The translations under genes were made by a program, and so were the position numbers. Shown here in pieces: positions 1 to 12,300 of a stretch of 64,000 bases of DNA. Where the stretch lies: positions 93,211,913 through 93,275,912 of the forward strand of contig CM042157.1 of NCBI GenBank assembly GCA_023376005.1, in the 5' to 3' direction. This DNA is from Doryteuthis pealeii. Taxonomy: Eukaryota > Mollusca > Cephalopoda > Myopsida > Loliginidae. Numbering within the stretch: position 1 is the first letter of the stretch; the number at the start of each line of letters is the position of its first letter. The notes below the pieces were generated by a model. It was given only the letters and a program-made list of their open reading frames with translations. It ran no database searches and was not told where the DNA came from.

Positions 1-477
1 CCCCACGAACAATACGCGTCCGGATATGTTTGTCCTGTGCGAGGAGGAGGAGGAGTAGTGGCGAGTGACCACGGAAATGGAACTCGCCACCTCCTCGTCG
101 CTGAAATGCTGTTGACATTCCGCACGAGCAGTGCAGAGTAACCCGGATGTAAACAGTATCGTCGTGAGGATTGGCGCATACTTGAAGTGCTGATGAATGT
201 CGAGGTTCTGCACGGGTAATGCAGAGTAAGTAGCCCGGATGTACATAGTTAATGCGTATTTAAGGGCCTGCCCATCCCAGACCGAGGGAAGAGACAACTG
301 TAGTCGGATTCTGCTGTCGAGACGAGTGGAACAGAAAACTGTATTTGGATCTTGCTGTTAAGAAGAGAGTAGTACTTTTGTGAGAGATTGTTGCAGACAG
401 AAGACTTTGTCAGTTGGGAGAGCATATGCGTCTGACTTGACTGCCCACCAGAGTTTACTTTCATTCTCGTTACAAGG

Positions 478-590
478 GATCAACGCAATTTTTCCCCCGC
501 CACCTATGAGCTTCGGTTTGTGGGTGGTCCCACGTTAATAGGGCCTTGTGCCTAACCCGTACAAGTGGGGTACGAGGTAAATACCATGTA
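478..590 (+). repeat. GC-rich repeat family R1, partial copy in left palindrome arm
   Basis: ATGAGCTTCGGTTTGTGGGT, then CCCACGTTAATAGGGCC and TACAAGTGGGGTACGAGG. The mirrored copy is at 3330-3435. Longer copies are at 27240-27520 and 32535-32800. Confidence 0.75.
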
Positions 591-1197
591 TGTACATTTT
601 GAAATAAGCAATTCAGAATGGAAAGACGTTGATTTTCGGGACTCTTAAGAAAGAAAATATTCTCTCAACGGACAATAACGATAAACCATTCAATGTAGAA
701 ATACGTTAATAAGAGCCACCCAGCGGACGACCATTCCCCGCATCCTGTTGGTCTGCAGTTTGATTTGTTGCTGGCTATCTTGTTTCTGCTTATTGTTGTA
801 TCTCAACTTTTTGAACCGAGAGAGGAACTTAGCTGTCATACAAAGCTATATCTCTATATCATCGATCGATGTACAGATACTTCTTCAGACAATGACAGGG
901 GTCTAAGGAGTGCCAGTCGTCTGACAAGACGTATTCAAGCACAAAAAAATGTATTTGTGTGCGAGTCTGGGTCGCGTGCGCAAATCTACTTTAATGATTT
1001 GCCTTGTGTCCCTCACATTCCCTGTATCTTTCCACTAACCGTTATTTTAAAATCGACGCTACATTTACTGTACATAATTACTAGATCAATAGGCTGCCTA
1101 TCAATTCTGTGACATTTTAGCATCAAAGCAAAACTGTAAGTTAAGAAAATATTGGAAAAATAAAGAATTAATTATCTGCAGTAGGGGGGGGGGCAAT

Positions 1198-2725
1198 CAG
1201 CGTAGATTGGCGCCTAAATCGGATCCATTTCTCGTGTTACTTGTAGTGTTGACCATCAAGGCAGTAAGACGTCTAATCCAGTCTCTCTCAGAACCAAGAT
1301 GGATTTCAGCAGATACGTCTGGCCGTAACGCTATTAAGTTTGCAAAATATGGTATTTTTTGTTGGGCACTATATATGTTCCCACATTAACAGATAGGCAT
1401 TCAAATTTGGAAGAAGACTCAACAAACAATTATAATACAAGAACTGCAAACTTAATGGCGTTGCTGCCAGACTTATCTGCTGATGTCCATCTGGGTTCAG
1501 AGAGAGACTGAGTAAGATGTCTTCCTGCTATGAGGGTCAACACTAAAAGTGATTCTAAAAAGGGAGTCTGATTAGACGCCAATCTACGGTATTGTGTGTT
1601 ATATATCATTAAGAAATAAATGTATACATAATATATGGTGTGAATAATTTACATACCGGTTTTAATAAAACTGTGTTTGATAAATAATTACATGGTGTTA
1701 TTGATTTCTAATAGCTCAGTCGGTAGAGCGCTCGGCTAGAAACCACATGGTTCTTAGTTCGATACCCACCCTCGCCAACTCAGCGTATGAGTAGCACAGG
1801 GGTCTGTGCGGTAAAGTAAGGAGCTGATGGTAGGTGTGGCGCTCCACCTCAGACGCTAAAATAATCTCCTTTGGTCTAGCGCTATTGAAAAGGGGATAGA
1901 CTCCTTCGCTGCATGGCTGATACCGACATTAGGGCGCCCCGACTGCTTTACTTTTTTATATTAAAAATACAACTTGCAAACTTAATGGCGTTGCGGCCAG
2001 ACTTATCTGCTGAAATCCATCTTGGTTCTGGAAGAGACTAGTTTAGAGGTCTTACTGCCGTGATCGTCAACACGACAAGTAATTATGAAAGGATTCAATT
2101 TAGGCGCCAATCTACGGTATTTTCTGATTGGTCCCTTGTTGTCAAGGGCAGATAATTAATCCCTTATTTTTCCAATAAAAAAGGGTCCATTTTTTTACTC
2201 TTCAGTTCTGCCCTTATCATACCTGATATTTGCTATCAAAAGTTTTATCTCTTTCAAACTATTATCTAATTTGCAGGTGAAATACTGGAGAAGCCAAGAC
2301 AATGAAGCCAGCAAGTACGAACGAGTTTACCAGAGCTGTATTTCATGCCCCCTAAATGTCCTAATGTAAAATGTAATGTAATTGTAATTATCAGAAAATC
2401 GCAACACAGTTTTATTTATGTAAAGTATACAGGTAGAAATCGAGGAATAGCAGGAAACATGGAACCCAGATGGACATCAGCAGATAGGGCATTAAGTCAG
2501 TTCTTGTATTATAATTGTTTGTTGAGTCTTCTTCCAAATTTGATGCCTATCTGTTAATGTGGGAACATATATAGTGCCAACGCAAACTTAATAGCGTTAC
2601 GGCCAGACGTATCTGCTGAAATCCATCTTGGTTCTGAGAGAGACTGGATTAGACGTCTTACTGCCTGATGGTCAAACTACAAGTAACACGAGAATGGATC
2701 CGATTTAGGCGCCAATCTACGCTGA
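1198..2725. repeat. Four copies of a 145-bp motif in the palindrome centre
   Basis: Copies at about 1198-1345 (-), 1443-1590 (+), 1977-2115 (+) and 2575-2725 (+) share GGCGCCAATCTACG at one end and GCAAACTTAATGGCGTTG at the other. They look like internal or terminal repeats of a foldback element. Confidence 0.75.
1705..1945 (+). repeat. tRNA-derived SINE, family A, near full length
   Basis: The head TAGCTCAGTCGGTAGAGCG resembles a tRNA A box, followed by a B-box-like GTTCGATACC. The body includes TCTGTGCGGTAAAGTAAGG and AAAAGGGGATAGACTCC. Other copies: 60330-60580 (-, near complete), 4868-4945 (-, head), 25650-25715 (-, head), 19985-20125 (+, body), 24880-25005 (-, body). tRNA-derived SINEs are known from octopus. 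It sits in the loop of the palindrome. Confidence 0.85.
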
Positions 2726-3924
2726 TTGCCCCCCCCCCTACTGCAGATAATTAATTCTTTATTTTTCCAATATTTTCTTAACTTACAGTTTGCTTTTGAT
2801 GCAAAATGTCACAGAATTGATAGGCAGCCTATTGATCTAGTAATTATGTACAGTAAATGTAGCGTCGATTTTAAAATAACGGTTAGTGGAAAGATACAGG
2901 AATGTGAGGACACAAGGCAAATCATTTAAAGTAGATTTGCGCACGCGACCCAGACTCGCACACAAATACATTTTTTTGTGCTTGAATACGTCTTGTCAGA
3001 CGACTGGCACTCCTTAGACCCCTGTCATTGTCTGAAGAAGTATCTGTACAATCGATCGATGATATAGAGATATAGCTTTGTATGACAGCTAAGTTCCTCT
3101 CTTCGGTTCAAAAAGTTGAGATACAACAATAAGCAGAAAAAGATAGCCAGCAACAAATCAAACTGCAGACCACAGGATGCGGAATGGTGTCCGCTGGGGC
3201 TCTTATTAACGTATTTCTACATTGAATGGTTTATCGTTATTGTCCGTGAGAGAATATTTTCTTTCTTAAGAGTCCCGAAAATCAACGTCTTTCCATTCTG
3301 AATTGCTTATTTCAAAATGTACATACATGGTATTTACCTCGTACCCCACTTGTACGGGTTAGGCACAAGGCCCTATTAACGTGGGACACCACAAACCGAA
3401 GCTCATAGTGGCGGGGAAAAATTGCGTTGATCCCTTGTAACGAGATGAAAGTAAACTCTGGTGGGCAGTCAAGTCAGACGCATATGCTCTCCCAACTGAC
3501 AAAGTCTTCTGTCTGCAACAATCTCTCACAAAAGTACTACTCTCTTCTTAACAGCAGATCAAATACAGTTTTCTGTTCCACTCGTTCGACAGCAGAATCC
3601 GACTACAGTTGTCTCTTCCTCGGTCTGGGAATGGGCAGGCCCTTAAATACGCATTAACTTGTACATCCGGCTACTTACTCTGCATTACCCGTGCAGAACC
3701 TCGACATTCATCAGCACTTCAAGTATGCGCCAATCCTCACGACGATACTGTTTACATCCGGGTTACTCTGCACTGCTCGTGCGGAATGTCAACAGCATTT
3801 CAGCGACGAGGAGGTGGCGAGTTCCATTTCCGTGGTCACTCGCCACTACTCCTCTCCTCCTCTCCACAGGACAAACATATCCGGAGCGTATTGTTCGTGG
3901 GGGTTGGGAATCTGCTCTCCACAG

Positions 3925-4115
3925 TTCTGCCCTTCATTTCGCTACATCCCTTCGCATTCCCCCTCAGGTGGCCCTCAGGCACTGGGCAATAGACCCAGTC
4001 CTGTCCTTTTAAATTGAGGGCAGGTGTTGGCTGGGGGATAGCCCCCTGGGATCAACGCTATTAACTTGTAAAGATCTAGGACCGAAGCCACTGGACCCCA
4101 CCACGAGGGGCGGTT
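3925..4115 (-). repeat. GC-rich repeat family R1, reverse copy
   Basis: TCGCATTCCCCCTCAGG, GGGATAGCCCCCTGGGATCA and ACTGGACCCCACC are reverse complements of the 27240 and 32535 copies. It directly follows the right arm of the palindrome. Confidence 0.7.
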
Positions 4116-4217
4116 TACATTCAAAATGTACATACATACAGTTTCTAGTATTCAATTTCATAATAATTCAATTTTAATGTTCATAAAACCGTGAAAATAC
4201 TTGTTTCAGTGACTTAC

Positions 4218-4296
4218 CTGTTCTAATTCAAATTCTTGGTTAAAATGTAAAGTTACTCCCATCAATAGACTTGACATAAACTGTCTATCTGACGCC
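4218..4296 (-). CDS. Exon, M1 unit 2, FNQEFELEQ segment
   Basis: A CTTTTCAG acceptor is followed by 79 nt and CAG|GTAAGT. The translation [20 protein letters not shown] followed by EFELEQ is the counterpart of exon 59446-59527 in unit 1, with the same entry and exit phases. Its upstream and downstream partner exons are not in view. Confidence 0.75.
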
Positions 4297-4442
4297 CTGA
4301 AAAGAGGAAAAAGATTGTTAAGCATATAACTCTTTGTCTACTTTAAACCGCTCACAGCGGCTCTCCACCACTGACATACTACCGCAAGCAAAGTACAAAT
4401 ACTGATAGTTAGTTCATTATAATCGGGTAGAAGGACTAAGGT

Positions 4443-4479
<37 letters not shown>

Positions 4480-6062
4480 TAATAATAATAATAATGGAGA
4501 TTCGCTTCCGGTTTTTGTCTGTAACAAAAATTACGTCACTGCTACAAAATTGTCATAACATAGAATAAATTTTATTCTACAATTTTTGGCATGTTCAAAT
4601 TTTGAGTGTATTTATTCAATAAATACACTCAAAATTTGAACATGCAACATTAGACAGTCCTCATTGTTTTTTAAAACAAGTTTTGATAAATACATGACTG
4701 GTATTATATATCTATATATAGTTTGTTTTATTTTAATACATATTTAAAGTTTACATTTCAAATTGTTTTATTTTTTAATCCTTTAATAAAATTGATGATT
4801 TTACTTATTTAGGGTATAAACATGCTGACATTGAATTTTTTACTGCCACCCCTCAGTTAATATGTTTCAATTGGCGAGGGCCGGTATCGAACGAGGAACC
4901 TTGTGGTTTCTAGCCGTACGCTCTACCGACTGAGCTAACTTGTGTAGTACATATGTATTATGTTATTTTCTTGTTACATGTTATGTATATCAAACATTAA
5001 TAATTGTTCATACGAGTTAGTTGTTTGTCATTCCTTACCGAATGTTCAGTGTTAGTGTATCTATGGATCCACTAATGCAGGGATCCCCAAACTTTTTTCA
5101 CGGTGGGTCGGATAATTGAAAAAAATAACGAGCATGGGCCACATTATTATTGTGTTTAATACTTGCTAGCCAAAACGAATATTCTGAGAAAAAATATAAA
5201 CAAAATTTTCTTTCCATGTTATAGTCATGAAGGAGTAGCATAAGAGCACAAAAAACTAATTTAACAACTTATTTATTTTCAAAACATTATCAAGAACTTA
5301 ACATTAGCAGAAAAGTTTTAGTGAGATTTGTGAAACTGAAGTTTGTCTTTCAAGATATCGTCAATGTTTTGGTTTGAATTGCTACATTCAATCAAGAGAA
5401 TTGCTTTCAAATGTTTTATCAGTCAATTTCGTCGATGGTTGATTCTGTAGTCAAGTCCATGAGGATTTAGTAAGCTTAACATGATATTTAAAAATTAAAT
5501 GGTATCAGAACGTCTTCTCGTTCCGTACGTTTTAACAAAAAAATCCAAATACCGTCGGTGGGCCTGATAAAATACCGTAGCGGGCCGGATCTGTCCCGCG
5601 GGCCATAATTTGGTGAACCCTTTCTCTTGCACTATAAGGATCTAGTGTTTGCTATAAATCAATATGCGTTATTCTTTCTTATACAATGACGAAGGTCAAG
5701 GAGTCAGAAATAAGAGTCCCTCTACACAATAGCGTTGATTACGCTAATGACATTGTTAAATGTTTATCTTAAGTAAATGAATTATTGTGACTAGTGTCGT
5801 GTCCATTAACTCTTTGCCTACCAAATTCCCCCCCCCCCACAGCTATACCAAAGTGTTCTCGGTATCTTTTCACCGGTATGATGGTTCCCTATTGCAAAAC
5901 GATCAAGTACCAGTCTCAGGGCTGGTTCACGGACAAAACAACAACAAAAATGGCAGGGTGTTTACGTAGTGATTTTTCAGTATAAACGAGTGACACGTGC
6001 GAGAGCCGCTGCTAGCGGTAAACGGTAGGATCGCAGTGGTAGGAGGGACGCTTGTGAGTGGC

Positions 6063-6096
<34 letters not shown>

Positions 6097-6326
6097 GAAA
6101 ATATTTTTCAAAAAATATAACAAACACAGGATGTTACGATCAGGGGAAACTATTTTATGTGTCAATACTGTTAATTAACAGTGTCCTGAAGATGGTACAA
6201 TATACCGAAATACTTAAGTATTGACACATAAAATTGTTTCCCCTGATCGTAACATCCTGTGTTTGTTATATTTTTTGAAAATATTTTCTTCTCATATTGT
6301 TGGATTAATTTCCTCACCGTATTTTC

Positions 6327-6390
<64 letters not shown>

Positions 6391-9300
6391 ATTAAAAACT
6401 AATAAGAAAATACATTCTTCTTTTTTTTTTAATGGTGAAATTTATTATATATCTACCAAACAGATGTGCCAGCGGTTTGCAGAGGTGGGAGAACCGCCGT
6501 GAGCGGCTTAAAATAGCCACATAAACATTAAAAATATGCCTCCAAATTATTTATAAAACCAACTGTACGCAATAAGTGTTTGCATCACAAAACACCAATT
6601 AAATTGTACAATACAAAAGAATCGGAAATGTTATCTTATTCTTATCTAGTCATAATAATTTAAGTAGATAATGTCCAAATATCACGCGGACGTAGTACTT
6701 AACAGGCCACATGGCTTTCCAGGACCAATTATAAGTCTGTTGTTTAATTCTGGCCCCAACGACAGAGATTTACAGGTGACACTAAGGTCCACGTTACTGG
6801 CTGCTGATTGAAAGGTAGGAAAGACGTGGTGACCGTCTCGTACAAATGTTCAGAATATCGTTGGCCTCTTTATATATCTGTCTGTCCAGAGGCAGATTAC
6901 TCTGTTCTGTCTATACGCAGAGGCAGATAACTATGCTCTACCTATACACTGGTATTGAAGAACTAATCAGACCAAATCTCCAAATAGGCACCTCAATCAT
7001 CAAGTTAATGAAAGGTTCATATTTGAACTCATACCGGTAACTTTTCCTTTCAAATATTTGAAAATAAATATCTGACAAAAACAAACTTTTACAAATTGTG
7101 TGATACTATTTTCTGAACACCATCCTTTTATTTAAATAAATAAATAAAATATTTTGTGAATAAAAACTGTATTTATTTAAAAAACATTTATAGTAAAAAC
7201 TATTTTAGTATAAAAAAACATCTTTCGTTTGTTTTGTTTTTTAAATTTATCATAAGTGTTGAAAAATATTCATAAACTTCTGATTAAAAAGTATTTATTC
7301 AAAAAAAAAGATTTTGCTATTGAATTGTAATTTTATTACCTGTACCAACCACCTGTTTATTTAATTTTACGTAAGTTCAACATCTCCGTAAACTTCTGAT
7401 TAAAATCGTTTGTTTACAAAAAATTTGGAAGCGGGAATTACCGGTGACAAATTGAAATGTGAACCTTTCATTAGGTTGATAATGTGGGGTGCCTATTGGA
7501 GACTTGATCCAACTAATCCATGTCCACTGCTGAAAGCAACGCTTAGCAAAACTCTAACCAACTTCAAAGGGACCTCTTCTGACACAGACGCCGCAGTCAA
7601 TAGTAAGAGATGAATTCTATCTATTTTCTTGTATCCGCGTTACTACTACATATGCATTCACATACTGACTCTCCTTTACACAAACACGCATATAATCACA
7701 TTTTACCGTTCTCACCTACATATACAATACAGTGTATACTCTATTCATTAACTCTTTTATTGTTGTTGTAGGCATCCTTCCGTCTACGAGAGACGATGGC
7801 GTAGTGTCCAAATTTTTTTGAACTACGTAGCCTGGGCGGGTTCATATGAAGATGAGCTGTTGCTCAAGCAGCAAATCCTACCCTCTCCACACTGCTGCTG
7901 TGATTGAAAGGAAAGGTAAGGAACCAATGCAGTTTGACAGTGGTAATGTTGCAAGGGTTGCTGGGTAGCACTGGATTTCAGCATCACACCACATTAGCGA
8001 CTACAAATTCTTTTAACAGCCAACAAAAAAGATATATATTCCAACTTGTATTTCTTGTTATATGAAATTATTATTACTAGTCAGACCCGTGGATATATCC
8101 CAGTATAATAATTTAATTATTACAACGTTTGATACGTTTACTTAAGAGCTATTTCGAAATACTTCAATATGTAAAAAGTATAATAATCTTGATTAACCCT
8201 CTCTCGCTCTTTCTTTTTTTTTTCATTCCTTCTTTCATCTTTTTTATGTTGGATTAAATTTAGCGTTATCGTTTCTGCACACTCACCCCTCGCTCTATTT
8301 TTCCCTTACTCTATTTCCACGACTCTCTTTCTTATTATATTTTTTTGTACAGCATGTCCTTTTTCCTTTCCTTTCTATCTTTATAAATAAAAACGGAATG
8401 GTTCATTATTCAGCTGAAGTGACGACACTCATAAGAAATAAACATTCGGTGGATAAGCAATACCAGATAATCAGGATTTACATTTTTTTGCATTTCCTCT
8501 TGGATGATTTGGGCAATTTCATTTTTAACCAGAGGGTGTTGCAAGATGATAACGGTCGTACAATTAAGGAACACGAGTATTAATTAATAGATGGACTACA
8601 TAACTGAACACTAAACTCTTTATTACAATGCCATTGGCCAGCAAACCATGAATTGTGAATTGTACTAATTCTTGTATGCATTTTTAAAAAAGGGGAAGTT
8701 AGGAACTCTCTAATATATGGTAGAAAATTCTAATCTCTTCTTCTATTTTTCGAACACGAGTATTAATATAAACTTCCCCACAATTTGCAGATTAATTCAC
8801 ATACTTGCACTTATTTTTGCTCTACTTTAATAAATAACCCCTTATTTTTAAGTGAAAAATTGGTCTTTAAAGCTCATTCCTTATACAAGTATTTAGAGTA
8901 AGTGTAAATATCAAAGTTTTCTAATTCTAAGCAACAGATACAAAAAATAATTCCAGGCAGAGGAAGAGACAAAAACTTTTCATCATAAAAAACTGTTAAA
9001 GCTGCAATAACAGTTGTCACAAGACTAGATAGAAAGACATGCTGAGAGATGAGAAAGCCAGAAAATCAAAGACTTATCCCCATGACTTTAATATTCAGCT
9101 TAGTGCTATGGAATCTAGTCTGTTAACATTGTCAAGTAGGTATTCAATAATTATGACATTTTCTTTGAGTCAAGCCGAAGTTACCATTTTCAAAGACAAT
9201 TCTTATTCAGTTATTATCAAAGAACGAACCAACAATTCTTTCAATGAAACTCGTGGATTGTTTGAAAGGCCAAATTACGAGCAGTCCTGCTGTTCTTTAT

Positions 9301-12300
9301 TAGTGTAAACGAATCCCAACATTCTGAATTTGACAAAACCCGAGAAAACGGATTCCGACACTAGTAATACTTTTTTTTTGTCCACATTAATCTGACCTAT
9401 ATACAAATACTACCCATTGAGATTTGTATAGTGGAAAGACTAAACGCAGATACGCGAATCTACTAAATTACAAGCTATATGAAAATGAAAGAAACAGATT
9501 CCAGAGACAGTTGGTAAAAAATTATAAACCGGATGTGAACCGGATGTTGGCCGGAAGTGTCTACTTTTAGATTTGCGCGTTCAGTAAAGATATAAAAAAA
9601 AAATGACAGAGACCTTTGCCTAAATTTGTTCTTGTAATAAAGGAAACCAATTCTGTGTAGCATGGGTCATAAATTGTTTCGTTCACGCGTCGATTAATTG
9701 CTTTGTGTTGTGAGCTAAATTTGAACTTCGAGTGAGCTTCAGATACGCTTATGTTAATAGTTCCCTAAAAAATTTGAGTTTCCAAATTTATTTCACCAAA
9801 GAAATCTATCATTTATAAAGAATAAACATTAAAACATATTACAGCACAATTATTCATTACATACGCTTTAGATACGCTTATGTTAATAATCTCTCGCCTA
9901 ATGTATTTAACACTACTAGCAGGACCTGTAGATATAGCACAGTATGATGATTTAATTATTACATCATTTGATATGTTTACTTAAGAACTATTGCTAAATA
10001 GTTCAGTATGTAAAATGTGTAATAATCTTGATTAACTTTCTTTCTTCTTTCTTTCCTTTTCATTTTTCATTAATGTCATCGCTTCTGTGCATCCACTCCC
10101 TATCTCTATCTTTCCTCTACTCTCTTTCTTTATTTTCTTATTATATTTTTTCTGTGTAGCATCCTTTTTCTTCCCTTTCTTTTTTATAATAAAAACGGAA
10201 TGGCTCATTATTTAGCTGATTAGATGATTTGGACGGTCACATTTTAACTAGAGGGTGTTGCAAAATGAGGACGATCGGAAGATTAAGGAACAAGAGTATT
10301 AATATATACATTACGAGTTGAAGAGAGTTGTTGTTAATTTTTTATATTATTTACCTTTTACCAAACATTTTATTTAACCTATTATTAAAAAACAAGCAAG
10401 CAAATAAACAAAAAGAACACATACCCCCCTAAATGTTTGCCTCAGACTATCATCTCTTCGGCCCCATGAAAGAGGGTTTGAGAGGCAAAACATTATTCCA
10501 GTAACGAGGAAGTGAAATCTCTAGTAAAGAAGTGGCTCAAAGAACAGTCAACAGAATTCTACGGGACAGGGATACATGCTCTCATTCGAATGTGGAAGAT
10601 TGCTATTGAGAGAAACGGTGTGGAGAAAAGTAGGATGTGATCCACAGAGGACCAGCTTTATTTTGATGCATGATACATTTTCCTGTGTTTTGTAATTATC
10701 CCTGTCCTAAAAAAATGGCATTACGTTTTGACTCACCGTTTGTATACTGTTGGTAAAAGATGGCGGTACATCGTGGTGTTATGATTGACAAGATTGTCTC
10801 ACAGATGCATTACAACCGTTGGGACAGTAAAAAAACGTTTGTTTCTATATATGGAGTTAAGTGAGGAAGAGCCTTTGTGATTGGATATATAGCAATCACA
10901 TGTCACACCCAGTAGCAAGCTTGTCTTACAGATCCATTACAACCGTTGGGCCAGTAAAATACGTCTGTTTTTTGTTTATGGATATAGTGATTACGTGTCA
11001 CACCAAGTAGTTTTGACGCTCATATTCAACAGACATCTACGGACCAGTCCCACGATAAGGTCGAAAGAATTCATCTAAGAGATGAATAGATAATAAAAGA
11101 TACCAGATATCGTTGCTTATTTTTTTAATTAATTTCAAAATTAATCTATCAAAAAATAATGTAATATTCAACAGACATCTACGGACCAGTCCCACGATAA
11201 GGTCGAAAGAATTCATCTAAGAGATGATAGATAATAAAAGATACCAGATATCGTTGCTTATTTTTTTAATTAATTTCAAAATTAATCTATCAAAAAATAA
11301 TGTAATATCAACAGACATCTACGGACCAGTCCCACGATAAGGTCGAAAGAATTCATCTAAGAGACGATAGATAATAAAAGATACCAGATATCGTTGCTTA
11401 TTTTATTGTTTGAATTAATTTCAAAATTAAATCTATCAAAAAAATATAAAGAAGAAGAAGAAGAAGTAATTAAAAAGAAGGATAGATGAAAGAAAGAAAT
11501 AATAAATGAAATTTTACCAGACGACATTTTTTTCGATCTAACATCTTCTTGTTAGCTGGTTTCTGATTGGTTCTAAGCGAAATTGCTATCATGTCGGATA
11601 ATTGTCTAAGGAAGAAAAGTAGGCGGAGCTTAGAAAATTCAAAGATCAGACGACTCTAGTAAAATCCTCAGAAATTATCTACCTTGCATAAGAGAAACAT
11701 GTAAAGATTTTTCGGTACCAGTGCAGAATAGCGCGCAGGAGATTATACCATTAGATTACGTATAAAAAGCATTACATTTCACGGATATACCCGAAAACTT
11801 TGAGACGCTATGCTTAGGGTTAGGGTAAGGGTTAGGGTTAGTGTTGTTACGATTCTAGTCGTCATTTTAGACACTTAGTTCTGCTGTTGTATTGAGTGCA
11901 GTTTCACAGTGGATATTAGTTATAGCATAAAGTTTGATTTATTCCTTGGAGTAGAAAGATGTAGTATCAGTTTTAACCCTTGTCTGTTGACCCTTGAAGT
12001 AGAAAGATGAGTATCAGTTTTAACCCTTGTCTGTTGACCCTTGAAGTAGAAAGATGTAGTACAGTTTTAACCCTTGTCTGTTGATCCTTGAAGTAGAAAG
12101 ATGTAGTATCAGTTTTAACCCTTGTCTTGATCCTTGAAGTAGAAAGATGTAGTATCAGTTTTAACCCTTGTCTGTTGATCCTTGAAGTAGAAAGATGTAG
12201 TATCAGTTTAACCCTTGTCTGTTGATCTTGAAGTAGAAAGATGTAGTATCAGTTTTAACCCTTGTCTGGTTGATCCTTGAAGTAGAAAGATGTAGTATCA

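Larger units (their letters stand above)
1..3905. repeat. Giant inverted repeat (palindrome), arms about 1.5 kb
   Basis: Bases 1-1510 and about 2440-3905 are near-perfect reverse complements. For example, an ATCGATCGAT block at 861-870 pairs with 3051-3060, and CTGCAG before a G run at 1177 pairs with a C run and CTGCAG at 2741. Coordinates of paired sites sum to about 3920-3943. The centre holds further copies of a 145-bp motif ending in CGTAGATTGGCGCCTAAATC and an inserted SINE. The left arm continues past the window edge. Short reading frames inside the arms mirror each other and do not look like genes. Confidence 0.9.

Noticed and set aside
1705..1790. Functional tRNA gene
   Set aside because: Only A- and B-box-like segments are present, without a full cloverleaf, and the sequence continues into a repeated SINE body.
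249..4017. Several 60-127-codon frames in the first 4 kb
   Set aside because: They lie in the arms of the palindrome and in R1 repeats, mirror each other, and show no family signature.
11816..11842. True telomere or chromosome end
   Set aside because: The TTAGGG run is short, degenerate and part of a dispersed palindromic repeat with flanking unique DNA on both sides.
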